Part shown: piece by piece, positions 1-5,351 of the stretch
Layout of the letters: the number at the start of each line of letters is the position of its first letter
Position numbering within the stretch: position 1 is the first letter of the stretch
NCBI GenBank assembly: GCA_902827055.1
Contig: CADEHD010000097.1
Span: 1-7,542, forward strand
Direction: 5' to 3'
Origin: an uncultured Chloroflexota bacterium
GTDB lineage: Bacteria > Chloroflexota > Dehalococcoidia > UBA2979
Length of the DNA stretch: 7,542 nt
The notes under the pieces: model-generated
Databases searched by the model: none
What the model was told of the DNA's origin: nothing
The model's input: the letters and a program-made list of their open reading frames with translations, nothing else
Made by a program: the position numbers and the translations under genes

Positions 1-409
1 CAGTCATGCGGCCGCCGGCGGTGTCCTCGTCGTAGGCGAGGAGCTCATCGACGGCCTCGCGCGTCTCCGCCGGCAGCGCGGCCACGACGTCCGCCGCCTC
101 GTCTGGCGATAGCTCCTGCACCACGTCGGCCGCGACGTCATCCGGGACCCGCGACAGCACGTCGGCGACCAGCTCCGGCGCCAGCCCAGCCAGGAAGTCC
201 TCGCGATAGTGCGGCGTGATGTACCCGAGTGCGGGCGCGAGCTCTTCGGCGGAGAGGCTGGAGACCATCAGGTCGCGAAGGCGCTCATCGGGCCCACTGA
301 GGGCCTCGGCGAGTTCCGCGGGGTGCATCCGGCGTGCCAGCGCCAGGACTCCCTCGCGGTCGTCCTCATCCAGAAGTGCATCGAGCGTGACGCTGATGGG
401 TTCGTTCAT
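1..409 (-). CDS. mgtE: Magnesium transporter MgtE, N-terminal part (runs off the left edge)
   Basis: MgtE is an inner-membrane Mg2+ channel/transporter whose cytosolic N and CBS domains sense Mg2+ and gate the pore. Only the first 136 residues are in the window, starting MNEPISVTLD. They form the alpha-helical repeat N domain: short amphipathic helices with the recurring pattern 'LxPxxxADVLxxVPDDxAADVV' split over residues 78-110, then LSPDEAADVVAALP (100-113). The segment YDEDTAGGRM (126-135) is the hallmark that precedes the first CBS domain in this family. The CBS pair and the transmembrane pore lie beyond base 1. The ATG at 409 is preceded on the minus strand by GGAG with a 6-base spacer, which supports this start. 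The gene is divergent from the flavin reductase-like gene. Family assignment is confident; transport activity cannot be judged because the pore is not in view. Confidence 0.9.
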   Translation of the reverse strand, partial: MNEPISVTLDALLDEDDREGVLALARRMHPAELAEALSGPDERLRDLMVSSLSAEELAPALGYITPHYREDFLAGLAPELVADVLSRVPDDVAADVVQELSPDEAADVVAALPAETREAVDELLAYDEDTAGGRMT

Positions 410-633
410 CGTGATCTCCGTGCGCGGCCAGCCCGGCGCGCGGAGTCACGCCCGGGGCTACTCGAGTGGCTGCCTCGGACTACTGGGGTCGTCCACTGGT
501 ACCTCGCTGCCCTGGCGGTGCCCGAGAAGTGGGCACGAACGTACTGACCTCTTCATCCTGCGCCCCCACTCGCGCGGCCGCAACCCCGAAATCCCCCGGG
601 GCGAGGCAAGGCGCGCGTGTTAGGATGCGGGGC
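410..633. other. Divergent intergenic region between mgtE and the flavin reductase-like gene
   Basis: These 224 bases must hold the promoters of both divergent genes. One dyad is visible: GTGCCC (518-523) and GGGCAC (531-536) with a 7-base gap, which could be a small operator or hairpin. I see no Mg2+ riboswitch-like architecture that I can recognise and no convincing -35/-10 pair for mgtE. Reading frames that cross this region do not look like real genes: their products are rich in Arg, Ala and Gly and match nothing I recognise. Confidence 0.5.
621..626 (+). promoter_or_regulatory. Possible -10 box TAGGAT, leaderless-type spacing to ATG at 634
   Basis: TAGGAT fits the TANNNT -10 pattern and ends 7 bases before the ATG at 634, so transcription would begin at or next to the start codon. 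No good -35 is seen about 17 bases upstream. The overlapping AGGA (622-625), 8 bases before the ATG, could instead be a weak ribosome binding site. Confidence 0.3.
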
Positions 634-1137
634 ATGGCCAGCGAACCAGTGATCGACACGCGCTCCTACCGGGACCTGGTCGGGCGCTTCGCCACCGGCG
701 TCACGGTCATCACCGTGAACGACGCTGGCACCTTTCGCGCCATGACCGCCAACTCCTTCACCTCGGTGTCCCTGGACCCGCTGCTGGTCCTCGTCTGTGT
801 GACCCGCGACGCCTCGATGCACGACCCCATCCACGAGGCCGGGTCGTTCGCGGTCAACCTCCTCGCGGCCGACCAGCGCCCGGTGTCGGAGCTCTTCGCC
901 CGCCGGGGCGAACTGACCGAGCCGATGGGGGGGCTGCCGTTCCACCTCGGGGGCACGGGCGCCCCACTCCTCGAGGGCACGCTGGGCTGGTTCGAGTGCG
1001 AGGTCTGGCGCGAGTACGACGGTGGCGACCACACGATCTTCGTCGGCCGCGTCGTGGACATGGACTACTCGCGCCCCGATGAGGAACCGCTCCTGTTCTT
1101 CGGCGGCCGCTACCGTCAGATGGCCGTCGCTCCCTAG
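634..1137 (+). CDS. Flavin reductase-like FMN-binding protein
   Basis: The 167-residue product spans one flavin reductase-like domain (the HpaC/RutF-type split-barrel fold), the usual length for a single-domain member. Such proteins bind FMN or FAD and often use NAD(P)H to supply reduced flavin to a partner monooxygenase, or serve as flavoprotein reductases in the cytosol. Visible family features are GRFATGVTVIT (17-27), TANSFTSVSLDPLLVLVC (38-55, the flavin-phosphate-contacting segment), FAVNLLA (72-78) and the late HTIFVGRVVD (133-142). The ATG at 634 is chosen because homology begins just after it. An in-frame ATG at 625 would add MRG, and the upstream extension to 466 has no domain character. 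No partner oxygenase is adjacent, so the substrate pathway is unknown. It is divergent from mgtE and separated from the next gene by 78 bases. Confidence 0.85.
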   Translation: MASEPVIDTRSYRDLVGRFATGVTVITVNDAGTFRAMTANSFTSVSLDPLLVLVCVTRDASMHDPIHEAGSFAVNLLAADQRPVSELFARRGELTEPMGGLPFHLGGTGAPLLEGTLGWFECEVWREYDGGDHTIFVGRVVDMDYSRPDEEPLLFFGGRYRQMAVAP

Positions 1138-1203
1138 CCCACCCTCGACGCGCTTCGCCTCCGTATCGGGAGATTCCGCATATCTGAGCGCCGTCCACTC
1201 GCG

Positions 1204-1209
1204 TAGGTT
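1204..1209 (+). promoter_or_regulatory. Possible -10 box TAGGTT, 6 bases before ATG at 1216
   Basis: TAGGTT matches TANNNT and lies 6 bases ahead of the transglycosylase ATG, mirroring TAGGAT before the flavin reductase-like gene. There is no strong Shine-Dalgarno sequence here; only AGG at 1205-1207 with an 8-base spacer. A leaderless transcript is therefore plausible but unproven, and no -35 is evident. Confidence 0.3.
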
Positions 1210-1215
1210 CCCCGT

Positions 1216-2313
1216 ATGCGTATTGGTGCCAGCGGTATCTCGCCCCAGGACTCCGGTGCCCCGCCCGCTGAGGGCGCGCGCGACCGGAACGAGGCACCCG
1301 GCGCCTCGTTCAGCACCGTCCTGGCCCAGCGCCTCCGGGAACCTCGCGACCACATCGAACTGACACGCGAGGCGGTCCGGGCGACGATCGACGAGGCTCG
1401 TTCGGGTTCCGCGCTCATCGCGACGCCTCAGATGGCGCCGGGGCTGCAGCCGGCCGCCTACTCCCGGACCCCAACTCCCTCCGGGGCGTTCGGCCAGCTC
1501 GGCGCCGACCCCTTTGGCTGGCGAGCGCTCACGCGCAAGCTCGGCGATCAGGTCGTCGCTCCGGGCTTCGGAGAGGTCTTCGAGGCGCAGATCCAGCAGG
1601 AGTCCGGATTCGACCCCGAGGTAGCATTCGGCTACCGACGTTCCAGCGCCGGCGCCGAAGGCATCGCGCAGCTCATGCCCCAGTACTACCAGGGGGTGAA
1701 TCGCCGCGACCCCGAGGCGTCACTGCAGGCCGCCGCGGACTCGATGCGTCACTACCTCGCGGCGAACAATGGCGACGTCCGGAAGGCGCTGGCCTCGTAC
1801 AACGCGGGCCTCGGCACGGTGCAATCGCTCGTCGCCGCCCACGGCGCGAACTGGGAACGGGGCCTGCCGAGCGAGACCAAGCAGTACCTGGCCGCGATCG
1901 TCGGGGGCGCCGCGCCCGCCGTCGATGCGCGCGAGGGCGCGAGGGCGTTCGGTGGACGCGGCCCGCACGGCGTCCTCACGGCGCCGGTGAGCGGCTCGCG
2001 TGCGCGCGACGCCGGCGGTGCCCTCGAGTGGCGCGGCGCTCCGACGGGTGATGTGCTCTCGCCGGCTGACGGCGTGGTCGCGAGCCTGGGCAGCGGCGCG
2101 AGCGCCGGGAGACTGACCCTCGACCACGGGAACGGCTGGACCACCCTCCTCGAAGGGCTGGGCAGCCTGAACGTCCGGGCCGGTGACCTGGTGCGACGGG
2201 GTCAGCCGCTCGGGAGCCTGCCGGAGACGCAGGCCGATGCGGCGCTGCGCCTCAGTGTGCTGTTGCGCGGTCAGCCGATGCCCGCCCGCCCGTACGTCAT
2301 CGACGCCGGTTAG
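1216..2313 (+). CDS. Lytic transglycosylase (SLT fold) with degenerate LytM/M23-like C-terminal domain
   Basis: The 365-residue protein has a Pro/Ala/Gly-rich N-terminus without a hydrophobic signal peptide, an SLT lysozyme-like domain (about 105-232) and a C-terminal barrel-like domain (about 250-362). In the SLT part, QQESGFDP (127-134) carries the expected catalytic Glu129, followed by GAEGIAQLMP (146-155) and ALASYNAGLGTV (191-202). These enzymes cleave the MurNAc-GlcNAc bond of peptidoglycan. The C-terminal part reads like LytM/M23 (APTGDVLSPADGVV at 275-288, LDHGNGW at 302-308, GDLVRRGQPLGSL at 323-335). However, the zinc ligands expected by alignment are replaced: HxxxD by GxxxW (268-272), the middle His by Gly314, and HxH by AxR (343-345). 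That domain is probably non-catalytic. Lack of a signal peptide and nearby filament genes suggest export by the flagellar secretion system, like FlgJ, as an inference. Stop TAG is at 2311-2313. Confidence 0.85.
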   Translation: MRIGASGISPQDSGAPPAEGARDRNEAPGASFSTVLAQRLREPRDHIELTREAVRATIDEARSGSALIATPQMAPGLQPAAYSRTPTPSGAFGQLGADPFGWRALTRKLGDQVVAPGFGEVFEAQIQQESGFDPEVAFGYRRSSAGAEGIAQLMPQYYQGVNRRDPEASLQAAADSMRHYLAANNGDVRKALASYNAGLGTVQSLVAAHGANWERGLPSETKQYLAAIVGGAAPAVDAREGARAFGGRGPHGVLTAPVSGSRARDAGGALEWRGAPTGDVLSPADGVVASLGSGASAGRLTLDHGNGWTTLLEGLGSLNVRAGDLVRRGQPLGSLPETQADAALRLSVLLRGQPMPARPYVIDAG

Positions 2314-2340
2314 CCACGGGACCACTCGCAGTCGCGATGC

Positions 2341-2346
2341 TACAAT
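2341..2346 (+). promoter_or_regulatory. Promoter -10 box (TACAAT) for tRNA-His
   Basis: TACAAT is a close match to TATAAT and lies 36 bases before the tRNA, 27 bases after the transglycosylase stop. The expected start of transcription is near 2352-2354. At 17-base spacing the -35 position reads GGGACC (2318-2323), a partial match to TTGACA. This is the best sigma70-type promoter in the window and probably drives the tRNA and perhaps the lipoprotein gene behind it. Confidence 0.55.
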
Positions 2347-2353
2347 CCGAGAT

Positions 2354-2373
2354 GCGCGGCCCCGAGGCCGCGC
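2354..2373 (+). other. Perfect 8-bp hairpin in the tRNA-His 5' leader
   Basis: GCGCGGCC (2354-2361), a CCGA loop and GGCCGCGC (2366-2373) form a perfect 8-bp all-GC stem. It begins 7 bases after the -10 box, so it would be almost the first thing in the primary transcript, and ends 8 bases before the tRNA. No T-run follows, so it is not a typical intrinsic terminator. It may mark the 5' leader for processing or stabilise it. Confidence 0.6.
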
Positions 2374-2381
2374 TGGTGCGT

Positions 2382-2457
2382 GGTGGGTGTCGCCTAGCGG
2401 CAAGGCGCCAGGTTGTGGCCCTGGAGACCGGGGGTTCGAATCCCCTCACCCACCCCA
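2382..2457 (+). tRNA. tRNA-His, anticodon GTG, CCA encoded
   Basis: A complete cloverleaf is visible. The acceptor stem GTGGGTG (2383-2389) pairs fully with CACCCAC (2447-2453). The extra G-1 at 2382, diagnostic of tRNA-His, faces the discriminator C73 at 2454, and CCA (2455-2457) is encoded. The D stem is GCCT/AGGC (2392-2395, 2403-2406). The anticodon stem CCAGG/CCTGG closes the loop TTGTGGC with anticodon GTG at 2415-2417, which reads both His codons. The T arm is GGGGG-TTCGAAT-CCCCT (2430-2446), with one G-U pair. The variable loop is AGACC. Position 9 is C rather than the usual purine, a small oddity. It decodes histidine in translation. Confidence 0.97.
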
Positions 2458-2459
2458 GG

Positions 2460-2514
2460 CCCTCGCCCAGCGGCCCACAGGTTGAGACCGAGGCGTAGCC
2501 GCCAGAAGCGAGGG
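2460..2514 (+). promoter_or_regulatory. Possible stem that covers the lipoprotein ribosome binding site
   Basis: CCCTCGC (2460-2466), starting 2 bases after the tRNA CCA, is exactly complementary to GCGAGGG (2508-2514), which contains the ribosome binding site GAGGG of the GTG start at 2520. A nested pair, GCGGC (2470-2474) with GCCGC (2498-2502), would extend the structure. Folding would hide the ribosome binding site, and processing at the tRNA 3' end lies right beside the 5' arm. The pairing is seen in the sequence; regulation is inferred. Confidence 0.4.
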
Positions 2515-2519
2515 ACCGC

Positions 2520-3434
2520 GTGCAGCTGCTTCGTGTTCCGATCATCCTGGGGCTCGTGCTGGCGAGCGCAACGCTCGTGTTCGGCGCGTGCTCGGCAGGC
2601 GGCGGCGCCGAGGGCACGGTGCTTGCCGAGCGTCTGCTGCGGCTCGGCGAAGAGGCGGGCACCAAGCTCGAGGTGCGGGGCGGTGAGCTCCCGCCTGACC
2701 TGCGAACAGTCCTCAACCCCTCGGCGACCAAGGACACCCCCGCCGCCGAGCTGACCTCGATCCCCGTCTACCCCGGCGCCACGTTGCGCGGCTCGTTCCG
2801 CATGGAGCGGCCAGACGGCACGATCGCGTACTTCCTCCTCTACGACGCCGCGGCGAAGGCGGAAGAGGTCGAGCCTGCCCTCGCCAAGCTCGTGAACGAG
2901 TCGCCGTGGCAAACGGTGGGCGGGCAGTCCACGGACGCGGTCGCCGCGCTGCGCTTCCAGAACACCACCTCCGGCGATGTCTCCGGCACGGTCGCGATCC
3001 AGCCGGTCGCCGCCGGGGCCGACGCCAAGGCCCTGACGAGCATCATCTACATCGTCGAGGTGGAGCCGTCCACGCCGCCCAAGCCTCAGCCGTTCGCGCT
3101 GCCTGCCGCGCGCCCGATCCCCGCGGCGTTCCCCGCCGCCTTCGTGTTCGATGGCATGACCCCGATCGCCGTGCAGTGGGCGTCGGCGCCCCAGGGCACG
3201 CAGTACCAGCTTCGGCTGGTCACCAAGCAGTCCTCGCTCGACGTGACGGACCGGTACCGCGAGGTGTTCAAGCGCGAAGGCTGGACCATCGCTGCCGACG
3301 AGGCGCAGGGATTCGCCACCCAGCTCGAATTCGAGAAGGACGCGGGGGTCTCCCAGGCCTCCGTCTCCATCGACACCTTCGCCGAGGACTCCTCGTACAC
3401 CGAGGTCGGCCTGCAGCTGCGACTGACCCGCTAG
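2520..3434 (+). CDS. Predicted two-domain lipoprotein of unknown function
   Basis: I do not recognise a named family. The 304-residue product starts at GTG 2520, preceded by GAGGG with a 5-base spacer and by an in-frame TAG at 2496. It opens with a signal peptide (MQLLR, then a hydrophobic run to about residue 21) and FGAC at 21-24, a slightly atypical lipobox that would give a lipid-anchored Cys24 outside the membrane. Two similar-looking mixed alpha/beta domains follow, about 80-182 and 199-304, joined by a Pro-rich linker (183-199). Each begins with IP and an aromatic/Pro segment (IPVYPGAT at 81-88; IPAAFPAAFVF at 200-210), then a YFLLYD- or YQLRLV-type strand, a helix ending in W (SPW at 128-130; REGW at 252-255) and closing beta strands. 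Placement 62 bases after tRNA-His suggests cotranscription. No flagellar role can be read from it. Confidence 0.8.
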   Translation: MQLLRVPIILGLVLASATLVFGACSAGGGAEGTVLAERLLRLGEEAGTKLEVRGGELPPDLRTVLNPSATKDTPAAELTSIPVYPGATLRGSFRMERPDGTIAYFLLYDAAAKAEEVEPALAKLVNESPWQTVGGQSTDAVAALRFQNTTSGDVSGTVAIQPVAAGADAKALTSIIYIVEVEPSTPPKPQPFALPAARPIPAAFPAAFVFDGMTPIAVQWASAPQGTQYQLRLVTKQSSLDVTDRYREVFKREGWTIAADEAQGFATQLEFEKDAGVSQASVSIDTFAEDSSYTEVGLQLRLTR

Positions 3435-3675
3435 CCGCAGCGCGGCGGAGGGCCTCCGTCTGCGGACGCTCGCCAGCAGCGCCGCGGACGGACCGCGATC
3501 TCAGGTGGAGCCCGGTCAGGAACTCTGTGCGCCCTCTTAGGGGTTCGTCGCGCGTCGTCTCAGCGCGCCCCCCGATCGGTGCCCCGTTGACCCTCTCGAT
3601 GATGACCCCAGACCGAGCAAGCACCAAGCGCCACGAGCAGGGATCCGCCGCGGCAGAGGCACTGGAGGCCACCCG
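3435..3675 (+). other. Flagellin upstream region
   Basis: These 241 bases separate the lipoprotein from flagellin. A short dyad CGGAG-GGC-CTCCG sits near the start (about 3445-3457) without a T-run, so it is at best a weak terminator. I could not find a convincing sigma28 promoter (TAAA plus GCCGATAA). TTGACC at 3587-3592 has no good -10 partner, and CCCGATC near 3571-3577 has no -35. The flagellin ribosome binding site GGAGG is at 3664-3668, 7 bases before the ATG. The frame running through from 2906 is a shadow of the lipoprotein gene. Confidence 0.5.
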
Positions 3676-4878
3676 ATGAGTCTCATCATCAACACCAACG
3701 TCATGGCGATCAACGCTCAGCGCAACCTCGCGGGCACCAACCTCAAGCTCGGCCGGGCACTCGAGAAGCTGTCGAGCGGCCTGCGCATCAACCGCGCCGC
3801 CGACGACGCTGCCGGCCTGGCGATCAGCGAGAAGATGCGCAGCCAGATCCGAGGCATGCGCCAGGGCTCGCGCAACGCCCAGGACGGCATCTCGATGATC
3901 CAGACCGCTGAAGGCGCGATGTCCGAGGTGCACGAGCTGCTCCAGCGCATGCGCGAGCTGGCGGTCCAGGCCGGTAACAGCACGCTCTCGACCCAGGACC
4001 GCACCGCCATCGGCGCGGAGATCCAGTCCCTCAAGACTGAGATCGACAACATCGCGAACCGCGTGACCTTCAACGGCCTGAGCCTGCTAACGGGTTCACT
4101 GGCGACGTTGAACGCGGGCACCGGTACGGCCGCCGTCGGTACGGCCCTGACCACGGGCGCCACGGCCGTGATCTCCGCCGTCGACGTGACGTCGGCCTCG
4201 CCGGGCGCGACGTACACCCTGACGCGCGTGGGTGCGGCAGGCGCCGGTACGGCGCTGCGCCTGAGCAACAACCTCGACTCGGTCCTCGTCGATCTGACCG
4301 CGGACGCCACGATTGGCGCCGACGGCACGATGATCCTCAACTTCGCTGGTGGCGGCCACAACCTCCAGCTGTCGCTCTCCGGTGCCGCCGGCAAGACCGC
4401 CGCGAACGTCTACGACGACCTGAACGGCCTCACCGTCATCACGGCGGCAGGTTCGGGCGGCGCGACGTTCCGCGTGGGTGCCGACGTCGGCCAGGACATC
4501 AACGTCACGTTCACGGACATCCGCACCACGAACCTCGGTGGCGCGACCAAGATCTCCACGATTGTCACCAACGACCAGAACGTCTCGACGATTACGAAGG
4601 CGAACACGCTCCTCGGGTCGATCGACACGGCCGTCGTCGAGGTGTCGGCGCAGCGCGCCAAGCTCGGTGCCGCCCAGAACCAGATGGAGGCCGCCGTCAA
4701 CAGCCTCGGCGTGGTCGTCGAGAACCTGAGCGCCTCCGAGTCCCGGATCCGGGATGCGGACATCGCCCAGGTGTCCTCCGAGCTCACGGCGCGCCAGATC
4801 ATGCAGCAGGCCGGTGTGGCAGTGCTGTCGCAGGCCAACAGCTCCTCGCAGTCGGTGCTCCGACTCCTCCAGCAGTAA
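3676..4878 (+). CDS. fliC: Flagellin, filament subunit
   Basis: Flagellin is exported through the flagellar secretion channel and polymerises into the filament. The 400-residue protein has the complete conserved ends. The N-terminal D0/D1 part (1-142) includes MSLIINTNVMAINAQRNL, LEKLSSGLRINRAADDAAGL (29-48) and TFNGLSLLTG (131-140). The C-terminal D1/D0 part (about 305-400) includes SAQRAKLGAAQNQ (324-336), SRIRDADIAQ (356-365) and the terminal QSVLRLLQQ. Residues 143-300 form a beta-rich variable domain of Thr/Ala/Gly-rich strands, ending in the family motif FRVGADVGQDINV (265-277). The segment QRMRELAVQ (90-98) with Glu115 matches the surface that TLR5 recognises in gamma-proteobacterial flagellins. 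There is no cleaved signal peptide, as expected. GGAGG lies 7 bases upstream of the ATG. flaG and fliD follow on the same strand. Symbol fliC is used for the family; hag is an alternative name. Confidence 0.97.
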   Translation: MSLIINTNVMAINAQRNLAGTNLKLGRALEKLSSGLRINRAADDAAGLAISEKMRSQIRGMRQGSRNAQDGISMIQTAEGAMSEVHELLQRMRELAVQAGNSTLSTQDRTAIGAEIQSLKTEIDNIANRVTFNGLSLLTGSLATLNAGTGTAAVGTALTTGATAVISAVDVTSASPGATYTLTRVGAAGAGTALRLSNNLDSVLVDLTADATIGADGTMILNFAGGGHNLQLSLSGAAGKTAANVYDDLNGLTVITAAGSGGATFRVGADVGQDINVTFTDIRTTNLGGATKISTIVTNDQNVSTITKANTLLGSIDTAVVEVSAQRAKLGAAQNQMEAAVNSLGVVVENLSASESRIRDADIAQVSSELTARQIMQQAGVAVLSQANSSSQSVLRLLQQ

Positions 4879-4897
4879 GCACATTCGTTCGCAATCG

Positions 4898-4917
4898 CTA
4901 CTCGCGCTGGCGAGTAG
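4898..4917 (+). terminator. Hairpin after flagellin, first of two
   Basis: CTACTCGC (4898-4905) and GCGAGTAG (4910-4917) form a perfect 8-bp stem with a GCTG loop, 19 bases after the flagellin stop. No T-run follows, so it may act as a partial or factor-dependent terminator, or protect the 3' end of flagellin mRNA. Confidence 0.5.
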
Positions 4918-4923
4918 GCCGCA

Positions 4924-4947
4924 GGGCCGGCCCGTACGGGCCGGCCC
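4924..4947 (+). terminator. 24-base perfect palindrome after flagellin, second hairpin
   Basis: The arms GGGCCGGCCC (4924-4933) and GGGCCGGCCC (4938-4947) flank GTAC, making a 24-base perfect palindrome with a 10-bp all-GC stem. It lies 6 bases after the first hairpin and 72 bases before the flaG start. It lacks a T-run. It may attenuate read-through into flaG-fliD or block 3' exonucleases; a dyad binding site for a protein is also possible. Confidence 0.55.
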
Positions 4948-5019
4948 GTGGCGTGTCGCGGGCCGCGCCGGATCGAAGACGCAGGCTCCTCGTGCCGACA
5001 ATGGCAGTGGAGGCCATGG

Positions 5020-5340
5020 ATGGCTGAGATCGCGGTTGCACGAGGCACCGAGGCACAACGCCTCGCCAGCGTGGGCGCTGAGGCCCGCGGCGAGCCGCGC
5101 CGTGACCGCGAGCCGCCTCGACCCCGCTCCCAGCGCCGCAAGCCGTCGCCCGAGTTGGCGATCGCACTCGGCGCGGCCGTCACGATCGCGTACGAGGAGG
5201 GTGCCGATGGCACACCCCTCATTCGCGTCATTGACCACGAGCGCGGGGAAACGGTCGCGCTACTCACCCCCGAGGAACTCCGGCAACTCACTGCGGACAC
5301 CGGCCTGCCGCCCGGCGCCCTCGTGCGTCTGAGCTCGTAG
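5020..5340 (+). CDS. flaG: FlaG family protein
   Basis: The 106-residue protein has an Arg/Pro/Glu-rich, probably disordered N-terminal half (1-44) and a compact FlaG-like C-terminal domain (about 45-106). The domain shows the family layout: strand AVTIAYEE (53-60), strand PLIRVIDHERGETVALL (66-82), then PEELRQL (84-90), equivalent to 'vkVvDketGevIrqIPpee' in known FlaG proteins. FlaG is linked to flagellar filament length or assembly in several bacteria, but its molecular role is poorly defined. The ATG at 5020 is chosen because GTGGAGG (5007-5013) sits 6 bases upstream. A longer in-frame GTG start at 4948 would fall just after the palindrome and adds no domain. The position between flagellin and fliD is typical for the family. 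The stop is 11 bases before the fliD ATG, suggesting coupled translation. Confidence 0.8.
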   Translation: MAEIAVARGTEAQRLASVGAEARGEPRRDREPPRPRSQRRKPSPELAIALGAAVTIAYEEGADGTPLIRVIDHERGETVALLTPEELRQLTADTGLPPGALVRLSS

Positions 5341-5351
5341 GAGACGGACAG

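Noticed and set aside
518..536. GTGCCC-GAGAAGT-GGGCAC dyad as an operator or terminator
   Set aside because: It is only 6 bp, has no T-run and cannot be tied to a known regulator. It is noted in the intergenic entry but not called as a site.
209..623. Plus-strand open frames over the left part
   Set aside because: They lie antisense to the MgtE frame and in its upstream region. Their products are Arg/Ser/Ala-rich with no domain character, while the minus-strand frame gives a clear MgtE N domain.
553..1353. Long minus-strand frame (266 residues) opposite the flavin reductase-like gene
   Set aside because: It is an antisense shadow caused by high GC at third positions. The plus strand has all the recognisable motifs.
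3541..3610. Candidate flagellin promoters: TTGACC (3587-3592) and CCCGATC (3571-3577)
   Set aside because: Neither has a partner element at a proper distance: TTGACC has no -10 at 16-18 bases, and CCCGATC has no TAAA-type -35.
3441..3652. 9-base inverted repeat CGCGGCGGA / TCCGCCGCG across the flagellin upstream region
   Set aside because: In DNA this GC-rich a 9-base complementary match over about 200 bases is expected by chance fairly often, and the loop would be very long.
4096..5300. Long minus-strand frames (380 and 296 residues) opposite flagellin and flaG
   Set aside because: Composition is Arg/Gly/Ala-heavy without family motifs, and they are antisense to well-supported flagellin and FlaG coding.
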